This document shows positions 43,397-55,997 of a stretch of 64,000 nucleotides of DNA, piece after piece. A program made the position numbers and the translations under genes. Numbering within the stretch: the stretch's first letter is position 1; every line of letters starts with the position of its first letter. This stretch comes from Cymodocea nodosa. Taxonomy: Eukaryota; Streptophyta; Magnoliopsida; Alismatales; Cymodoceaceae. Below the pieces are notes generated by a model that did not search any database, was not told where the DNA came from, and worked only from the letters and a program-made list of their open reading frames with translations. Where the stretch lies: NCBI GenBank assembly GCA_036874045.1, contig CM072342.1, positions 4,734,501 through 4,798,500 of the forward strand, read 5' to 3'.

Positions 43397-44975
43397 CGCC
43401 AAACAGAAGGTGCCCTCTCTCCCCTTCTCTTCTTTCAGCGATAACAACCAGTCGTGCGACTTCTTTGTCGGATCTAATCATTAACATTTAATGTTTTTTT
43501 CCTTTTTTATCTCATTAAAGAAAACGTACACTTATTTCAGTTTTTCACCTCAACCTGTTATTATTATTTCAGTTTTTTTTTTAGAGTTTCAACCGATTAC
43601 GTTCAACTACGATAACATTTCAAAACAAATGAAAAGAATATATATTCCTTTTGAACAAACATCATACATTATTTCAAATAATGATAGAAAATTATCTCGA
43701 TGTTATTGTTTTATTGCTTATGTTATAGTCAATCTATAACTTTTAAAAGGTCGAACTAACAAAACATTAATCGATACGATCATTAACGATTACAACAACA
43801 AAAATTAGCGAGTGAAGTGGGGTTTGTGTATTTGGAATTAAACAAAAATAAATTTGAATTTCATTTAATTTTGGAATAAGAGAGATATTTGTATATTTAA
43901 AATTTCAATTTTAGAAAAACAAAAAAACAAAATTCTATATTATAATGTAAACACGTGAATATAAACACTTATCATAGGAGATGTAAAATTCATTTTCATA
44001 TCGAGAAATTTTTATATATCTCTTAGTTATTGATAAATAATATAATTATATGAAATATTAATTAATTACATTTTTACTAACTACTTGAATTATTTAAGTA
44101 AATAATTAATTAATTAAAGATAACTATATTACATTATTACATATACAAATATAAAATTTTAATTTTGTTTAATTTCGTTATATGCATAAATACTTAAATT
44201 TTAATTTTCATCTAATTTTTAAATGTATATAAATATTTAAATTTTATTTTCTTCTAATTGTATTAAAATTCTAGTTCTATGGAATTTTAACTTTATATGT
44301 ACAAACAGATACTGAATATCTTTTACTCTCAATTTGATAAGACGTTTTTGATGACGTTAGCTTAACAAGTTTTTTAATAACAATATCAACAAGTTGAATT
44401 TCACGTTATATGAATGAGTTTAATTCGAATTTTAAAGACCACTCTTCGTATTTCCGGTCATTGAAAGAAATCCCCGTGAAAGTACATATCGCACTAGTGG
44501 ACCTTCCTGTGATTGGACATTCAGCCCAATACGCGCGTCAGCAAACGCTGTAAGAAAAAACTCAGCATTTGACTTACAAACCAGTCCTTCCTCCTGGTCC
44601 ACTTTTAAATTTTAATGTATTTAAGTATTCTCATAGCAACTTCGTAATGTCGTTCATTAGGCTGCTGCATGTGTTCACTTAGGGCATATATCCAGTTAAC
44701 CTTCTAATTTTTGGTGCATTGATTTTTTTGCTTCAATTAAAGGTGTGCTTTCTGGCTTACAGCTCGTCGTTCCCGCATCTAGCAAAATATATAACGCATA
44801 TTTGCTTTGTTAATTAACATTAAAGTGAAAAAAAAAAAAAAATTCCTTTCTGAACAAACAACAATTTAAATTATTTCAAATAAGCATATTTAAATGCAAT
44901 AAACGATATAATTTAAATAATCGAATTGACCAAATCACAAAAAAAAAAAAAACAAAAAAACAAATGTATCCTCCT
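43397..44975. other. MPK6 upstream region and AT-rich intergenic DNA
   Basis: The first 100-200 bases should be the MPK6 5'UTR and promoter. The rest is AT-rich with no gene visible. Confidence 0.45.
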
Positions 44976-45320
44976 TTAACGAAACCCTTCCCCATTTCTA
45001 TCCTCTTCACGCACGGCGGAGGAGGACTTCACGGGAGAGACTTGAATCAATCGCACAGGCTGATTCCGATCAACAGGGAGAGACAGAGATGAGACCTCTG
45101 CTCCAGCCGGCCTCTCTCCATACGAGCAGGCCATCAAATCTACCAGATGATCAAGCCGTAGGGAAGATCTAACAGCTTCCGGAGGCGCGGGCGCGTTTGC
45201 CGCTTGAAGATGAAGCGAGGCGACGACGTGTGGGCGTTCGTCCTTCCAGATGCTGCCGCCGGCTGCCCTTGATGATACAAATTTTTCGACGAGAATGTCT
45301 TTGGATGGCAGGAACGACAA
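44976..45320 (-). CDS. Unidentified GC-rich 114-codon ORF
   Basis: An open frame from 45320 down to a TGA at 44976, in a sharply GC-rich patch inside AT-rich DNA. The predicted product (MSFLPSKDILVEKFVSSRA..., later AANAPAPPEAVRSSLRLDHL) has normal amino-acid balance, but I recognise no domain, signal peptide or membrane segment. It is flanked by A-rich tracts (44939-44963 and 45379-45391), and a MITE starts directly beyond. It may be a gene fragment carried in by a transposon, or a chance frame. Coding status is uncertain. Confidence 0.25.
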   Translation of the reverse strand: MSFLPSKDILVEKFVSSRAAGGSIWKDERPHVVASLHLQAANAPAPPEAVRSSLRLDHLVDLMACSYGERPAGAEVSSLSLPVDRNQPVRLIQVSPVKSSSAVREEDRNGEGFR

Positions 45321-45391
45321 GATACTAGAAAACGACGAAAATGAGTGAAAATAAGCTCATGGAAAAGACAGTTATAAAAAAAAAAAAAAAA

Positions 45392-45736
45392 TGTTTGTGT
45401 ATAATAAGAAATGTAATAAAATACAATTGTTTGACGTTTGTAATAAGTTTATACATAAAATATGATTTTTACAATAAAAGATGATGAAATATAATTTTTA
45501 TGATTTATGATTATAAAATATGATTTTTATGATTTATAATAATAATATGTGATTCATAATAAAATTAAAATAAAATTTTTGCTCTTTCACACTTATAAGG
45601 TAAAAAAGAGGTACAAAGAAAAATCTTTTTCAAAAATGTTGAAATAAAAACTTTTTTCTACACAAATATTTTACATTTTATCTTAACTTTTTAATACTTT
45701 TTTTGTCTTTTTCTGCTACTTTTTGTCATGTACAAA
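45392..45736. mobile_element. Tourist-like MITE, copy 2
   Basis: The left end is GTTTGTGTATAATAAGAAAT. The right end, reverse-complemented, is GTTTGTACATGACAAAAAGT. The two form an imperfect terminal inverted repeat of the family described at 25219. The interior is AT-rich with TATGATTTTTATGATTTAT words. No clear target duplication is visible because of the A-run at the left. Confidence 0.55.
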
Positions 45737-45999
45737 CTTCTCTTAAAGTTTGATGGTATTTTGTAATTCTAGTTTAGTTTTCTTAAGATTTTATTTTGAT
45801 AACATAGATAATTTTGAGAAGGTACAAAAATAAGATATGAAACTTTCTAAGTAGACTAAAATCAACTCAATAAAAAAGCATTAAATTATATCATTAAGTT
45901 GTTGACAACTTATTTAAAGTCAATTTGTGCACTTAGAAAGTAATAAAAAGAAAGATTTAGAGAGTTATAAAAAGTTACAAAAAGTCAATAGAAATATGA

Positions 46000-46566
46000 G
46001 TATTTGTGCATAACAAAGAATGTAACAAAAAGTAATAAATAATAATAATATATAGATTTAATAAAATACAACTTCAATGCTTGTGACAAATTTATAGATA
46101 AAATATAATTTTTATAATAAAAGATGATGAAATATGATTTTTATGATTTATAATGATAAAATATGATTTATGATGGCAAAATATGATTTGTAATGATAAA
46201 ACATGATTGTTATGATTTATAATGGTAAAATATGATTGTTAAGATAAAATATGATTATTATGATTTATGATTATAAAATATGATTTTAAAAAATACTAAA
46301 ATATAAATTTTATAATTTATGATAATAACATATAAATTATAAGAAAATTAAAAGAAAACTTTTGGTCAACGCACAGGAGTTGTCACTCTTTTACATCTTT
46401 CAAGATTAAAAAAAATACGAAGAAAAATCTTTTGTAAAAAAGTTAAAGTAAAAAAAGTATTATTATTATTATTATTTTCATCACATACAAATATCTTATA
46501 TTTTATCTTAATATTTTATTACTTTCTTTTCTTTCTTTTTCCATCACTTTTTATCATACGCAAACT
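46000..46566. mobile_element. Tourist-like MITE, copy 3
   Basis: The left end is GTATTTGTGCATAACAAAGA. The right end, reverse-complemented, reads AAGTTTGCGTATGATAAAAA. The interior shares GATAAAATATAATTTTTATA and GATGATGAAATATGATTTTT with copy 2, in the same orientation. It lies 260 bp from copy 2, so local transposition or duplication is likely. Confidence 0.55.
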
Positions 46567-48310
46567 TTGCCAAATAAATAACCTAAAAGATTATTTTAGA
46601 AGAACTATATTCCCTTACCAACAACTTCTTTCTAATCATTTTCTTCCCTTCTTTTTATCCTATCCATGAAGTACCAACTTTGTCCCTGTCTTCTCAGTAA
46701 GTTACTTTTATTCAATATATAATAAATGTGAATGTGTAGTTCTTCTATTCAATATTGTGGCAATAAACATTGTAGGCAGAAATAATTGTAATGAACATTC
46801 AAACTTTAGAAGTCCACCAACCGTATGGAAACCTTTGTGTTGAAATTGTTAGAGAGAGGTCATTAGTTTGGATGCAAGCAAGGCAGATGTCATCAACGTA
46901 AATGACAACCATGACATGGGTAATGGTGGAGCAACATTCAAACTAGGTGGGACACATGACTCGCTTGGGTTTCTTTTTTTTTTTTGCATGCATGACAACC
47001 ATGACATGGGTCACGACCCACATGTATGTAAGGTTTTATTTTTAAAGTTTAAATGCACAATTCTTAATAAACCATCGCTAACACATTACATTAATCATGG
47101 ATTGTTTTACTTTGCATTAAAAGGTAATAATGGATTTGCTTGAATTTATCAAAATTTTTGATAGATCATAAATTGTTGAACACAATGACCTAAAAAAGAA
47201 AATCATGTTTATGAAGCGTGTGTGTTGTTTCATTATTTATATGAACAGTGATTTATTCTTGAATAAGTAATCATTTAAATAAAATTAATTTTATTACATG
47301 CTTAATCAAAGTGATTAATTTACTTTTATAACAAAGACCGATGAGAACATGCTTGACTTTATTTTAATGTTTTTAACCACTCATGTTGAAAATTTTAACA
47401 GAAAAAAAATAATGTGCATATTTTGAATGTTAACAGAGATTAAATATAATTTCATACTCATGCATATATGCTAAGGAAACGTCTGTCACTATGGACAAGT
47501 AACAATAGTTTTGGTACCATAGACGCACCACAGTATGGTACACCTTTCTTACTTATATTATATATGGGTAAGAAGGAGGAGGAGAGAAAATATGTTTTCC
47601 TTGAGAGAGGAGTGTGAAGTTTTCTCCACAAATTGGGTTGTGATTTAGGGCATAGCATGGGGGAAAGGCTGCATGGTACACACCCACCCTTTTAGGGTTT
47701 TGTCTCATGACATCTCTACCTAGCATGATTGGTTATAATACCATTTTCAACCGTAGCAGAACAAAACCATTAAAAAATTGAAGTGGTATCCTGCTAAATA
47801 TGTGAAATGCATGTATGTGAGACAGGTTATGATGGTTTCCAGCATAGCTAAAAATTCCATAAACCATATTAGTGAAGTTCCTCACCAATGGGCAGAACAG
47901 TAATGAATGCAGAAAGTTATCAGATCAGAAGTTTTCGATAGTAATCTAAAGATTATTTCCATTGACTTCCATCACCATAATCGTTTCAATCTGTTGAGCA
48001 TTGGAATTAGACACCTAAATGGAAATCTTCTATTGTACTATTCATTTTGCTAATTTAAAGTCTGAAAAATTAAATAAAGTATTTTATGTACATTTCACTA
48101 ATAATTGTTAAGGTAATTAATCTTATAAGTTCCTGTTTCCTTGGTTAAATTTTGCCTACATGCTTCAATTTGCTAGTATTTTCAGATTTATAGAAAACGG
48201 TCAACTAGAATTCAAGCTTATTCACGAAATTCTGCATTGAGTTTTTGCAGGTGACAATGGAATGCTCATTAGGGCCTAGTAAGGGGGGAGCATCCACAGA
48301 GAGAACTTGC
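46567..48310. other. Intergenic DNA downstream of SSL copy A
   Basis: No gene recognised. It contains a perfect 20-bp direct repeat (46902-46921 and 46992-47011). The last part, near 48300, should be the 3'UTR of the SSL gene on the minus strand. Confidence 0.45.
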
Positions 48311-51300
48311 TCAAGGCTCAAGTGGGAAAACAGCAACAAAGGGCATGAGAACAGATCCTATCCACAGCTTCCCATCCCTCTCTTCCACTTCACTGGCTGC
48401 CTTAACGGTTTTTCCCTGGCTGTCCTCCAGAATCCTCAACAGCTTCCCATCTGAACTGTATTTACATAAAGCTGCATGAAGTTTGCCTCCAATGTGCAAT
48501 AAATAATGATACTTGGCTGGAACTGGAAGCCTTAGAAGTAGGCTCCTTACTCGTGGCATTACAGATGACAAGTGAGAAACAAAAGTGCGGCGGAAGTGAA
48601 GAGCCACCCAAAAGTCTCCATCTTCGTTGGTTCTCACATTATCAGGGAATCCTGGAAGGATAGCAAACAACTCACTTGTTCCCTCCTTCTCCCCTTTCAA
48701 CCAGTATCTGCTGAGCCTGATCAGTTAGCAATTGTCAGAAATTATGCTTAAACTCGTTAATTAGTTTGCTGAATCGTGGTTATGGAGAGCAAACACAACA
48801 GTGGCAGTGACATCGGGACCATTTGTGGTGGTGGTGATTGAGATCTTCATATCTAAGTGGCAAAGGGAATATTTTATGATAGAGTTATTATCATGTGGGT
48901 ATCTTGATTTATCCAATGAAGAACAGTTTACTACCTTGTCACTTTGATGCCTCGAGCAAAATTCAAACTATCATCATAAATATAAATCTTTACAATAAGA
49001 CAATAAAGAACAGTTTTAATATAATAAAACAAAAAGTTGCAAAAACAAAAACAACCAAAAATGTGTTTGTGTGAAAAATTGCTGAATCTTAGAAGTTGGG
49101 AACTTGGGTACTATTGTAGAAGGATTACCATGAAAAATTACCAACGTAGCTTATTCATTGACAAAATTCATAAGGTTTTAATTTGGGAAACAAACTTCAA
49201 AAAACAGATATTGTGAAGGGCAAAAGTGTAACGACATCCGTAATTTATACAGATATATGGGTGCCATATAACCTTATTGGAATGCAAGAATACCATCAGC
49301 CAGGAGGAGGATCCAAGCACCCCATATGTAGAATAAAAAAACTAGTTTAAGCATGGAGCTTCCCCGGTAACTTTTGAACCCTATAAATATCAGCTTTGTA
49401 AGTGAAAATTTTGAGGAAAAATCATACCTGCCACGGGATCCTTCGCCAAAGACAAGGAAGGATCCATCCTTGCCAAGAGAAACACCATTGGGGAACTGAA
49501 GATCCCGAAGAAGGACAGTGGTTTCCTTTGTAATGGAATCATACTTCAGAAGCCTCCCAGAAGGTTCCCCGGTGAAAATTAGCTGCATGAAGTTCCTATG
49601 AAACAAACGGATCCGTCTTTTATTATTATGACTTGGCTCCACCTCAATCCCTTTAATTAGACTTGTTCTTCAGCAGTAAAATTGTACTTGCTAATACATA
49701 GACTAATGTATATCAATTAATATGATTAAGAAACAAATATTTCCTAGTTCTCATTAACGTAGATACATAGTAGTTGATTTTTTTCTGCTGTAAATAAACC
49801 AAGTGGCATATTACTTGCTAAAGTGATATACAGTTAAAAAGGAAACAGTAGTCTTGTTTACAATTAAAATTTTTGAACACCGAAGTGGCTTATTCCCAAA
49901 TTAGAGCTGGTTGCCATTTGATTAGTGCAAAGATGTGAAATATCTATTCAAGTATCAATAATCGTATACTTCGTTTACTCCTAAGGATAAGCTTCTCATA
50001 TAGTTTGATTCAACAAATACACTTAAGAGATATTGGTCGTTCATGAAAATTGCTTGACTTTTACATTAGCTTTCATGTATTCAAGCATTTAAACCATCTA
50101 AGATGGTTTAGAAATCAGCAGAAGGAATTATAACTGTTTTGGAGTATATCAGGAGAATATCCAACATATCATTTGAAATATTTGTGATTCCATTCCATAG
50201 CTATGGCGTATATGGTAGCACTTGGTTCATATTGTGGAAATAACAGCCACAGTGAGGAAAACACTGTGACTAGTTCGATCGGTGATTGCAGCTTGATTGC
50301 CATGATCAAATTTATTTTGTATGAAGAAGTCCATGATTTTGAGCTGTCTCTGTAACAATTTCAACTAGTAGTGGAGTTTCAATCATCATGACAATAATTT
50401 TTTCTAAAAAAAATGTTGACCACATGGTGTAATGTGATGGTTACATGACCACCAGAACTGTAGTTTTACAGTATTTTTAGGTGCAGTTTTAATTTCCAAA
50501 TACTTTTGTTGATAGCTGTATTTCAAAAAAAATTTGCAAAAAAATCTTTAATTGCAGATGAAGAAAATTGAATTATACATTCTTTGATAGCTTGAGCTAC
50601 TATCAGTACTGTAGTTTTACAATATTTTTTGGTGCGGATGTAATTTCCAAACACTTTTGTTGATTGCTGTACTTTAAAAAATCTTCTATTGTAGATGAAG
50701 GAAATTGAAATATACCTTCTTTGATAGTTTGAGCTGCTATCAGTAAAATAGATGTTCCCTTCATCATCAACGTCTAAATCATTGGTAAACTTAAATGGAA
50801 TGCCTTCTGCCTCTGTGGTAATTGGAATAGCCAGTCCTCCCTCAGGCCCAACCCTCAAAATTCCAAAATATGCATCTGCAATGTATAAATATCCTGTTTT
50901 TTTGTGGAAGCGTAGGCCCAGTGGCCTTCCACAAATGTGCTCATTCTTTAGATAGCTGGATGGATTTGGCATTGGATCACATATTGCTGATCTGCAAGTA
51001 AACAAAAGTGTATTTTGGATCACATAGTTCTATTCTGCAGGAAATTAAACAAAAGTGCCATACTTATTTCTTAGAAGCAGATGTTTGGATTGAACTTGGA
51101 ATCACAACTAATTATTATGACTCCACTGCATAGCACCGTGCCTCTTCAAAGGGCAAACTGAAGATTAATCGATTGGATCAACCAAGATGAGTTCGACATA
51201 ACAGAAAGTGGCACACTGCACATTTGATCAATTCATTCTGATTTCGTGAGTTGGATCCTTTTGTATCCGTGAGCCATAAGTGTACATAGCTCCAGGAAAA

Positions 51301-52278
51301 ACAGAGATCAAAAATTTCTAACACTAGATTGAGTTTATCAAAGAATGGAAAACTTCTAACACTAGTTTGAGACCATCAAGGAATGACAAACTCTTCTAAC
51401 TTTGCTTGGGTGGTTAGACACTATCCATCTTGCAAGGTGAATTGGATGCAAGGCATTCCTATTTGTTTGGACGAATGGAAAAAAAAATCACCAGAGAGGT
51501 ATGGATGTCCTCATGTCCTTCCTATTTTCTTTCTAGATACTAGCATAATGCACATGCCAATTCCACAATGTATGATTTTGATGGGATGGTGATCGTAATT
51601 TGAAGAATGCAAGAGAGATATGGATGTAATGTAGAGTTTGGGAGATGATTGTCATTTAGGTTTATATTAAAAAATATATTATATTCAACCAGAGGCCTTG
51701 TTTGTAAAGTAAAAAGATGAAAGTTGTCAAGTAAAAAGCACATGATCAGATCAAGCAAGAGACAAGCTTGCCGTACAAGAACCCCATAAACAGAGGATGG
51801 GAGATCAAGTTGTATCAGAGGTGTAAACATGATGGACACAGAATATTTTACTTTTATGGTTTAAATTGAACAGATAAACGGATAATATGATCAAACCACG
51901 TTACCGATTGGGAGAAGTGTAGGCGAAGTCGTGCCACGCGTTGCCGTCCCAGAAGACGATACGGCCATCAGCGACACCGCTGTAGGGGCCGCGTCCGCTA
52001 GGGTCGAAGGCGATACTCTCCGGCCCCTGGACCTGGCCGAAGAACCTGATCTCGGCTCCCTGCAGAAGATCCTCTGCGTCGCGTTGCACTGGAATCTCAG
52101 AGTGGGACGGCACCTGCACGTAGTAGGACTTGAAGCCTGGGAAGTCGGCCATGGATCCCTGCTTCCAGGGGTCCAGCCCGCAGTACAACGCCGCCAGAAC
52201 GGCCAGGAGTCCCGTCACCATCCCCTTTCCTGGGTAGTAGGAGGAGGAGGAGGAGGAGGAGGAGGAGGGAGACGCCAT
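48311..52278 (-). CDS. Strictosidine synthase-like (SSL) protein, tandem copy A
   Basis: Four exons on the minus strand: 52278-51905, 50991-50716, 49595-49428 and 48716-48311, joining in frame to 407 residues. After a serine run comes a single membrane anchor or uncleaved signal (about residues 19-36, GMVTGLLAVLAALYCGL). The body is a six-bladed propeller of the Str_synth type: QGPESIAFDPSGRGPYSGVA, CGRPLGLRFHKKTGYLYIAD, FTNDLDVDDEGNIYFTDSS, FPNGVSLGKDGSFLVF, SRYWLKG, PGFPDNVRTNEDGDFWVAL and, at the end, GKLWIGSVLMPFVAVFPL. Plant SSL proteins are widespread in species without strictosidine alkaloids and most are not strictosidine synthases; some may be esterase-like or defence-related, and the substrate here is unknown. 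Copy B lies about 10 kb away on the same strand with identical intron positions. Both copies look intact. Confidence 0.9.
52238..52268 (-). repeat. GAG/CTC triplet run coding the serine tract of SSL copy A
   Basis: A near-perfect GAG run on the plus strand codes a run of nine Ser at the N-terminus. Copy B has a shorter run; its exon 1 is 15 bp (five codons) shorter. Confidence 0.85.
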
Positions 52279-54468
52279 GGACCAGAAGGACCGGCAGATA
52301 AGGGAGAGATGATGGAAGTGAAGTGAAGTGAAGTGAGGCGGTGGGTGTGTTTACATGTTGGTTGGTGGTTAGGTGGACGCGAGGGGTTGGGTCTTTTTTT
52401 TATAAAAAAGGAAAAAAATAGGTACGTAGCCGTTGAATTATGATGAAACAGCATGGAGTCCGTTAAAGGTAGGGCATTAATTCAAGTTGCCCTAGAACAT
52501 GGGGTCTGACCATGAGCTGAAGGTAAAACCTGCCTTGGAAATCTGGACTTCCATGTGGAGCATTACACGACCTTCAACATTCACATAATATTCACTTCCT
52601 ATTGAAAAAACCATTGAAGAGTCCTTGGGATTCCACGAAACTGGTTGCCATATGACCCTAGAATCAAGTGAAGAATTCATTTCTCCCTTAATTTCTCTTG
52701 CGTGCTCATCCATCATTTACATTTTGAAATATGCTTTCTCTGTACGGGGGGTGAAACCTTGTTCATTTACATATTATCATTTACATTATGATGTAACCTT
52801 AGGTTTAGGTTAGATCATTGTGCATTCTCGTGGCCCTGTGATGTGTACTTTTACTTTACATTTATCTTACAATTGCATGGCTTATATTACATGAATCAAA
52901 CATCCATCGATCCATTTGATAAAATAACATTAAAATTTACCATTCACCTTGTTCAGGGAAGTTATCCATTTGGTTGCATGTTAATCTTATTTTGCTAGCT
53001 TGCACGTAGTTTTCACATGGAAAGAGTTCATGTATCTTATTCTTAACCAAGTTCTTGTATGCATGCTATTCATGATCCCAACTCATATTCCCTCCTGTTT
53101 TTCTTCATATGTACGTCTGTAGATTTCAAGTATTTGCACCATTATGTCATGCGGTTTTTCTTGATATTTTCATCATCACTTTCTTATCTTTGGAGATTAG
53201 TCTTCCCATTTATCTATCCGTTTAATGGCTTGTTCCACACACATCATTTCCTACAGGGTTTCCCCCCCCCAGCAATGTATGATTTAATCTCATTTCTACA
53301 TGCTTTTCTGGATTCCCTACCAAGTTACCACCCCTTATTAGAGACCAAATGATGGATTAGGTCAAGACACATTGGAGGAGCCTACGGCTTATCGGCCACC
53401 TCTCAGATTGAGCTCGCCACTTCTTTTCCTTTTTTGTCGTTATCATATTCACATTCTTTAGTTTTTGTCATTAGCCCCAAAATCATTATTTGATTGTACG
53501 TACTTAATAAACTAACCTTCCTTCATCTTCATGCAACTAATGCAATATAGGATGATTGTGTGTGACTAATTAACCACAGCCCGATTATCTTATGCGAATG
53601 TGGATGAGTAAACATGATTATCCTTGTGTGTGAATGTGTGCAACATGTAAATTTTAGATAAAATTATGTATGGTTGCCGTAGACAAGCAGATGTAAATAG
53701 CTTCTGGAGTGCAATTTCTAAGTTTTAGCAATCCCAACTAGGCAAGCCACACATGGACGATGCATGGGAAAATCTTTAGGTGATGACTTGTCGTGACGTC
53801 TTTCTCCTCCCTTTCCCATGTAAGAACAAGCCTTGCAGATGAATGATGTATGCAGTGTGCATGCATTGTTTTCCATTTTAATTTTTTAAGTGGAGCTAAT
53901 TATAATTTATTGCATTCTCATCTCATGACTTCTTTAGGAAAAATTCACCTTCAAGTCTTATCTCATCTCATGATTGTAAAAAAATTTAGAAAGATACTCC
54001 AAGAATTAGAGTTATCTATACTCCAAGAATTGTCATCCTCCAAGTTTTTCCAACAAAAAAGAAAATGACAAAAATTACTTGAAATATTGAGAAGTGAAAA
54101 ACTTGGAGGATTAGTTTCTAAGACATATTTTATATTATAAAATTCTAATACATTTTTAATTTATCTATACTACAGTTCATAGTTTAACTCATTCAATTTA
54201 TCAATCATTATCAATTCAGTTTTGAAAATTTTGGTAGTCATATTTAAATCTACAACAAAAATTAATTTTCAAATTTAAAAACTCTACTTTCAATCAATAG
54301 ATTAATTTCTAGTAAAAAAAATAAATTCCAAGAATTAAACAAAATAAATTCTAAAAAATTTCCAATTATAACAATTTAAACTAACGAGGATTATTATCGC
54401 GAACAAAAACCTTTTGGCATCGTAAAAGTGACTTCTTTAGGTAGGCAAGAGAGTGAAATTGGAGTTAA
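52279..54468. other. Spacer between SSL copy A and the BTB pseudogene
   Basis: It should contain the promoter of SSL copy A (a TATAAAAAA-like word on the minus strand near 52390-52405). A short minus-strand ORF at 52716-52492 is listed separately. The rest is AT-rich with no gene recognised. Confidence 0.45.
52492..52716 (-). pseudogene. Possible exon fragment of an unidentified gene
   Basis: The 74-codon frame reads like real protein (for example IWQPVSWNPKDSSMVFSIGS, then YYVNVEGRVMLHMEVQISKA) and ends SSWSDPMF. It stands alone, with no neighbouring exons or family I can name. It could be a relic of a lost gene or a chance frame. Confidence 0.25.
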
Positions 54469-55770
54469 GAACGAATCCGTTTAAACGTTGGAGGCACGGT
54501 GTTCGAGACCACCGCCACCACCCTCGCTGCCGCCGGCCGTCACTCGATGCTCGGCGCCCTCCTCCACGAGAACTGGAACTCCTCTAATGGCGACACCGAG
54601 TACTTCATCGACCGGAACCCCAAGTGCTTCGCGGTCATCCTCGACCTCCTCCGGACAGGCTCCCTCCACGTTCCCCCGTCCCTCCCCGAGTCTCTCCTGT
54701 TCCGCGACGCCCACTTCTACGGCCTTCTCGATCACGTCCGCGCTGCCAAGTGGGGTACTCTCGACGGGAATTTATTGTGAGTCACTGGTTCCGTAACCGG
54801 CATTCCATCCGACGAGGCTACCGCAATCCGTGCTGGCCCGGACGGAGGTTGCTGCATCGTCGACAAGCACCTTGTTCGCGTCTATGATTGGATGCTGCAG
54901 CACCAACGGCTGATAACCCTCGACTTCGAGCTTGTCAACGACGTCGGCTACATCGACTCTGACAACGTCGTCGTCACCGCCGGTTGTGGGATGGCGGCGT
55001 TCTCCTCCTCCTCCGGTGAGCTCAGGCACAGTTTTCAGGTATCACACGAAAACCGGTTGGAGAGTTTCGAAGCAAGAGCTCTGAGCGTCAGCCCAGATGG
55101 GAAGATCTTCGCAAGTTGCAGAAACTCGGCCGGCAAGTTTGATGGGATCGGTGTTTGGGATCAGATCACGGGAAAGCAGACCGATTTCTTCTACAAGCGA
55201 CTACCGCTGTATAATCTCGGAGGCGCCCAGAGGCTCCAATGGTTGAAGGGGAGCAATTGCCTGATGGTTGCAAACTTGTCCGTTGAAGATTACGATTACA
55301 TTGGTTTGCTGGATTTCAGAGACAAGAACATAGCGTGGTCGTCGGCGAACTTCTCGAAGATGGATATGAAGAGGGTGCTTGATGCGATTGCTATGGAGGA
55401 CGGCCGGTCGATGTGTGTGGTTGATCGGTCCTACAACTTGGGGTTCTTCGACACACGGAGAAACGGTGAAATGTTGTCATGGACATTGAAGAAGGTGCTG
55501 ATGCTGTCCAAGAGGCCGTCCTCGTGGGTTTCCCCTCCGAAATTGGCAGTGCACGAGGGCCAGCTCTTCTCCTCCATGGACGACAGCATCTTCGTGTTCT
55601 GCGGGCCGGAGAGGGTGCTCACCTCAACCCTGAAGAGGAGAAACGCCGGAGCGATACACGACATCTCCATAGGCGGCGGCAGGTTGTTTGCTCTTCACAG
55701 CAAGGAGAATGCGTTTGATGTATGGCAGACACCCCCGTCTCCGATCTATCATTCTGTGTGGGATCAGTAG
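54469..55770 (+). pseudogene. BTB/POZ plus WD40-like protein gene (At2g24240 type), broken by one stop
   Basis: One frame, 434 codons long, is co-linear with the intronless Arabidopsis At2g24240/At4g30940 type. A BTB/POZ (T1-like) domain, NVGGTVFETTATTLAAAGRH to FYGLLDHVRAAKWGTLDGN, is followed by AIRAGPDGGCC and then propeller-like segments (LVNDVGYIDSDNVVVTAGCG, GIGVWDQITGKQTDFFY, LLDFRDKNIAWSS, AIAMEDGRSMCVVD, VHEGQLFSSMDDSIFVFCGP, SIGGGRLFALHSKENAFDVW). Two faults are seen. A TGA at 54778-54780 interrupts the frame just after the BTB domain. No ATG precedes the family start: an in-frame TAA sits at 54466-54468, directly before ERIRLNVGG. Everything else is open, so loss is recent or the stop is a sequence error. 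Proteins of this family are probable CUL3 substrate adaptors. The copy stands between two SSL genes on the opposite strand. Confidence 0.85.
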
Positions 55771-55997
55771 AAACTGTTGTGACGAGGGCAGTGATCGAAA
55801 TTAGCTTTGATCACTTTTTTTTGGTTTTTTTAAACTCTCTTGCTGTTTATCTCTCTTTTGTTTATCTTTACCGTATGTACTTTTGCCTCTCCGTGGTTTC
55901 ATGGACGGGGTCGTGATGCATCTTTAATTTTCGAAAAAATCTATCCATCCATAAATGTTTCTGTTGTACAACACCGACCGGAATGGTAGCGGAGAGG
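55771..55997 (+). other. 3' flank of the BTB pseudogene
   Basis: T-rich DNA after the TAG at 55768-55770, probably old 3'UTR. No separate feature. Confidence 0.4.

Noticed and set aside
51931-52326. 131-codon plus-strand ORF over SSL exon 1
   Set aside because: Antisense of SSL copy A exon 1; an equivalent appears over copy B only because the exons are duplicates.
54778-54800. Possible intron starting at GTGAGT near the BTB stop codon, which would remove the TGA
   Set aside because: The family is intronless as I recall it, and the frame after the stop continues co-linearly with family sequence, leaving no room for an intron.
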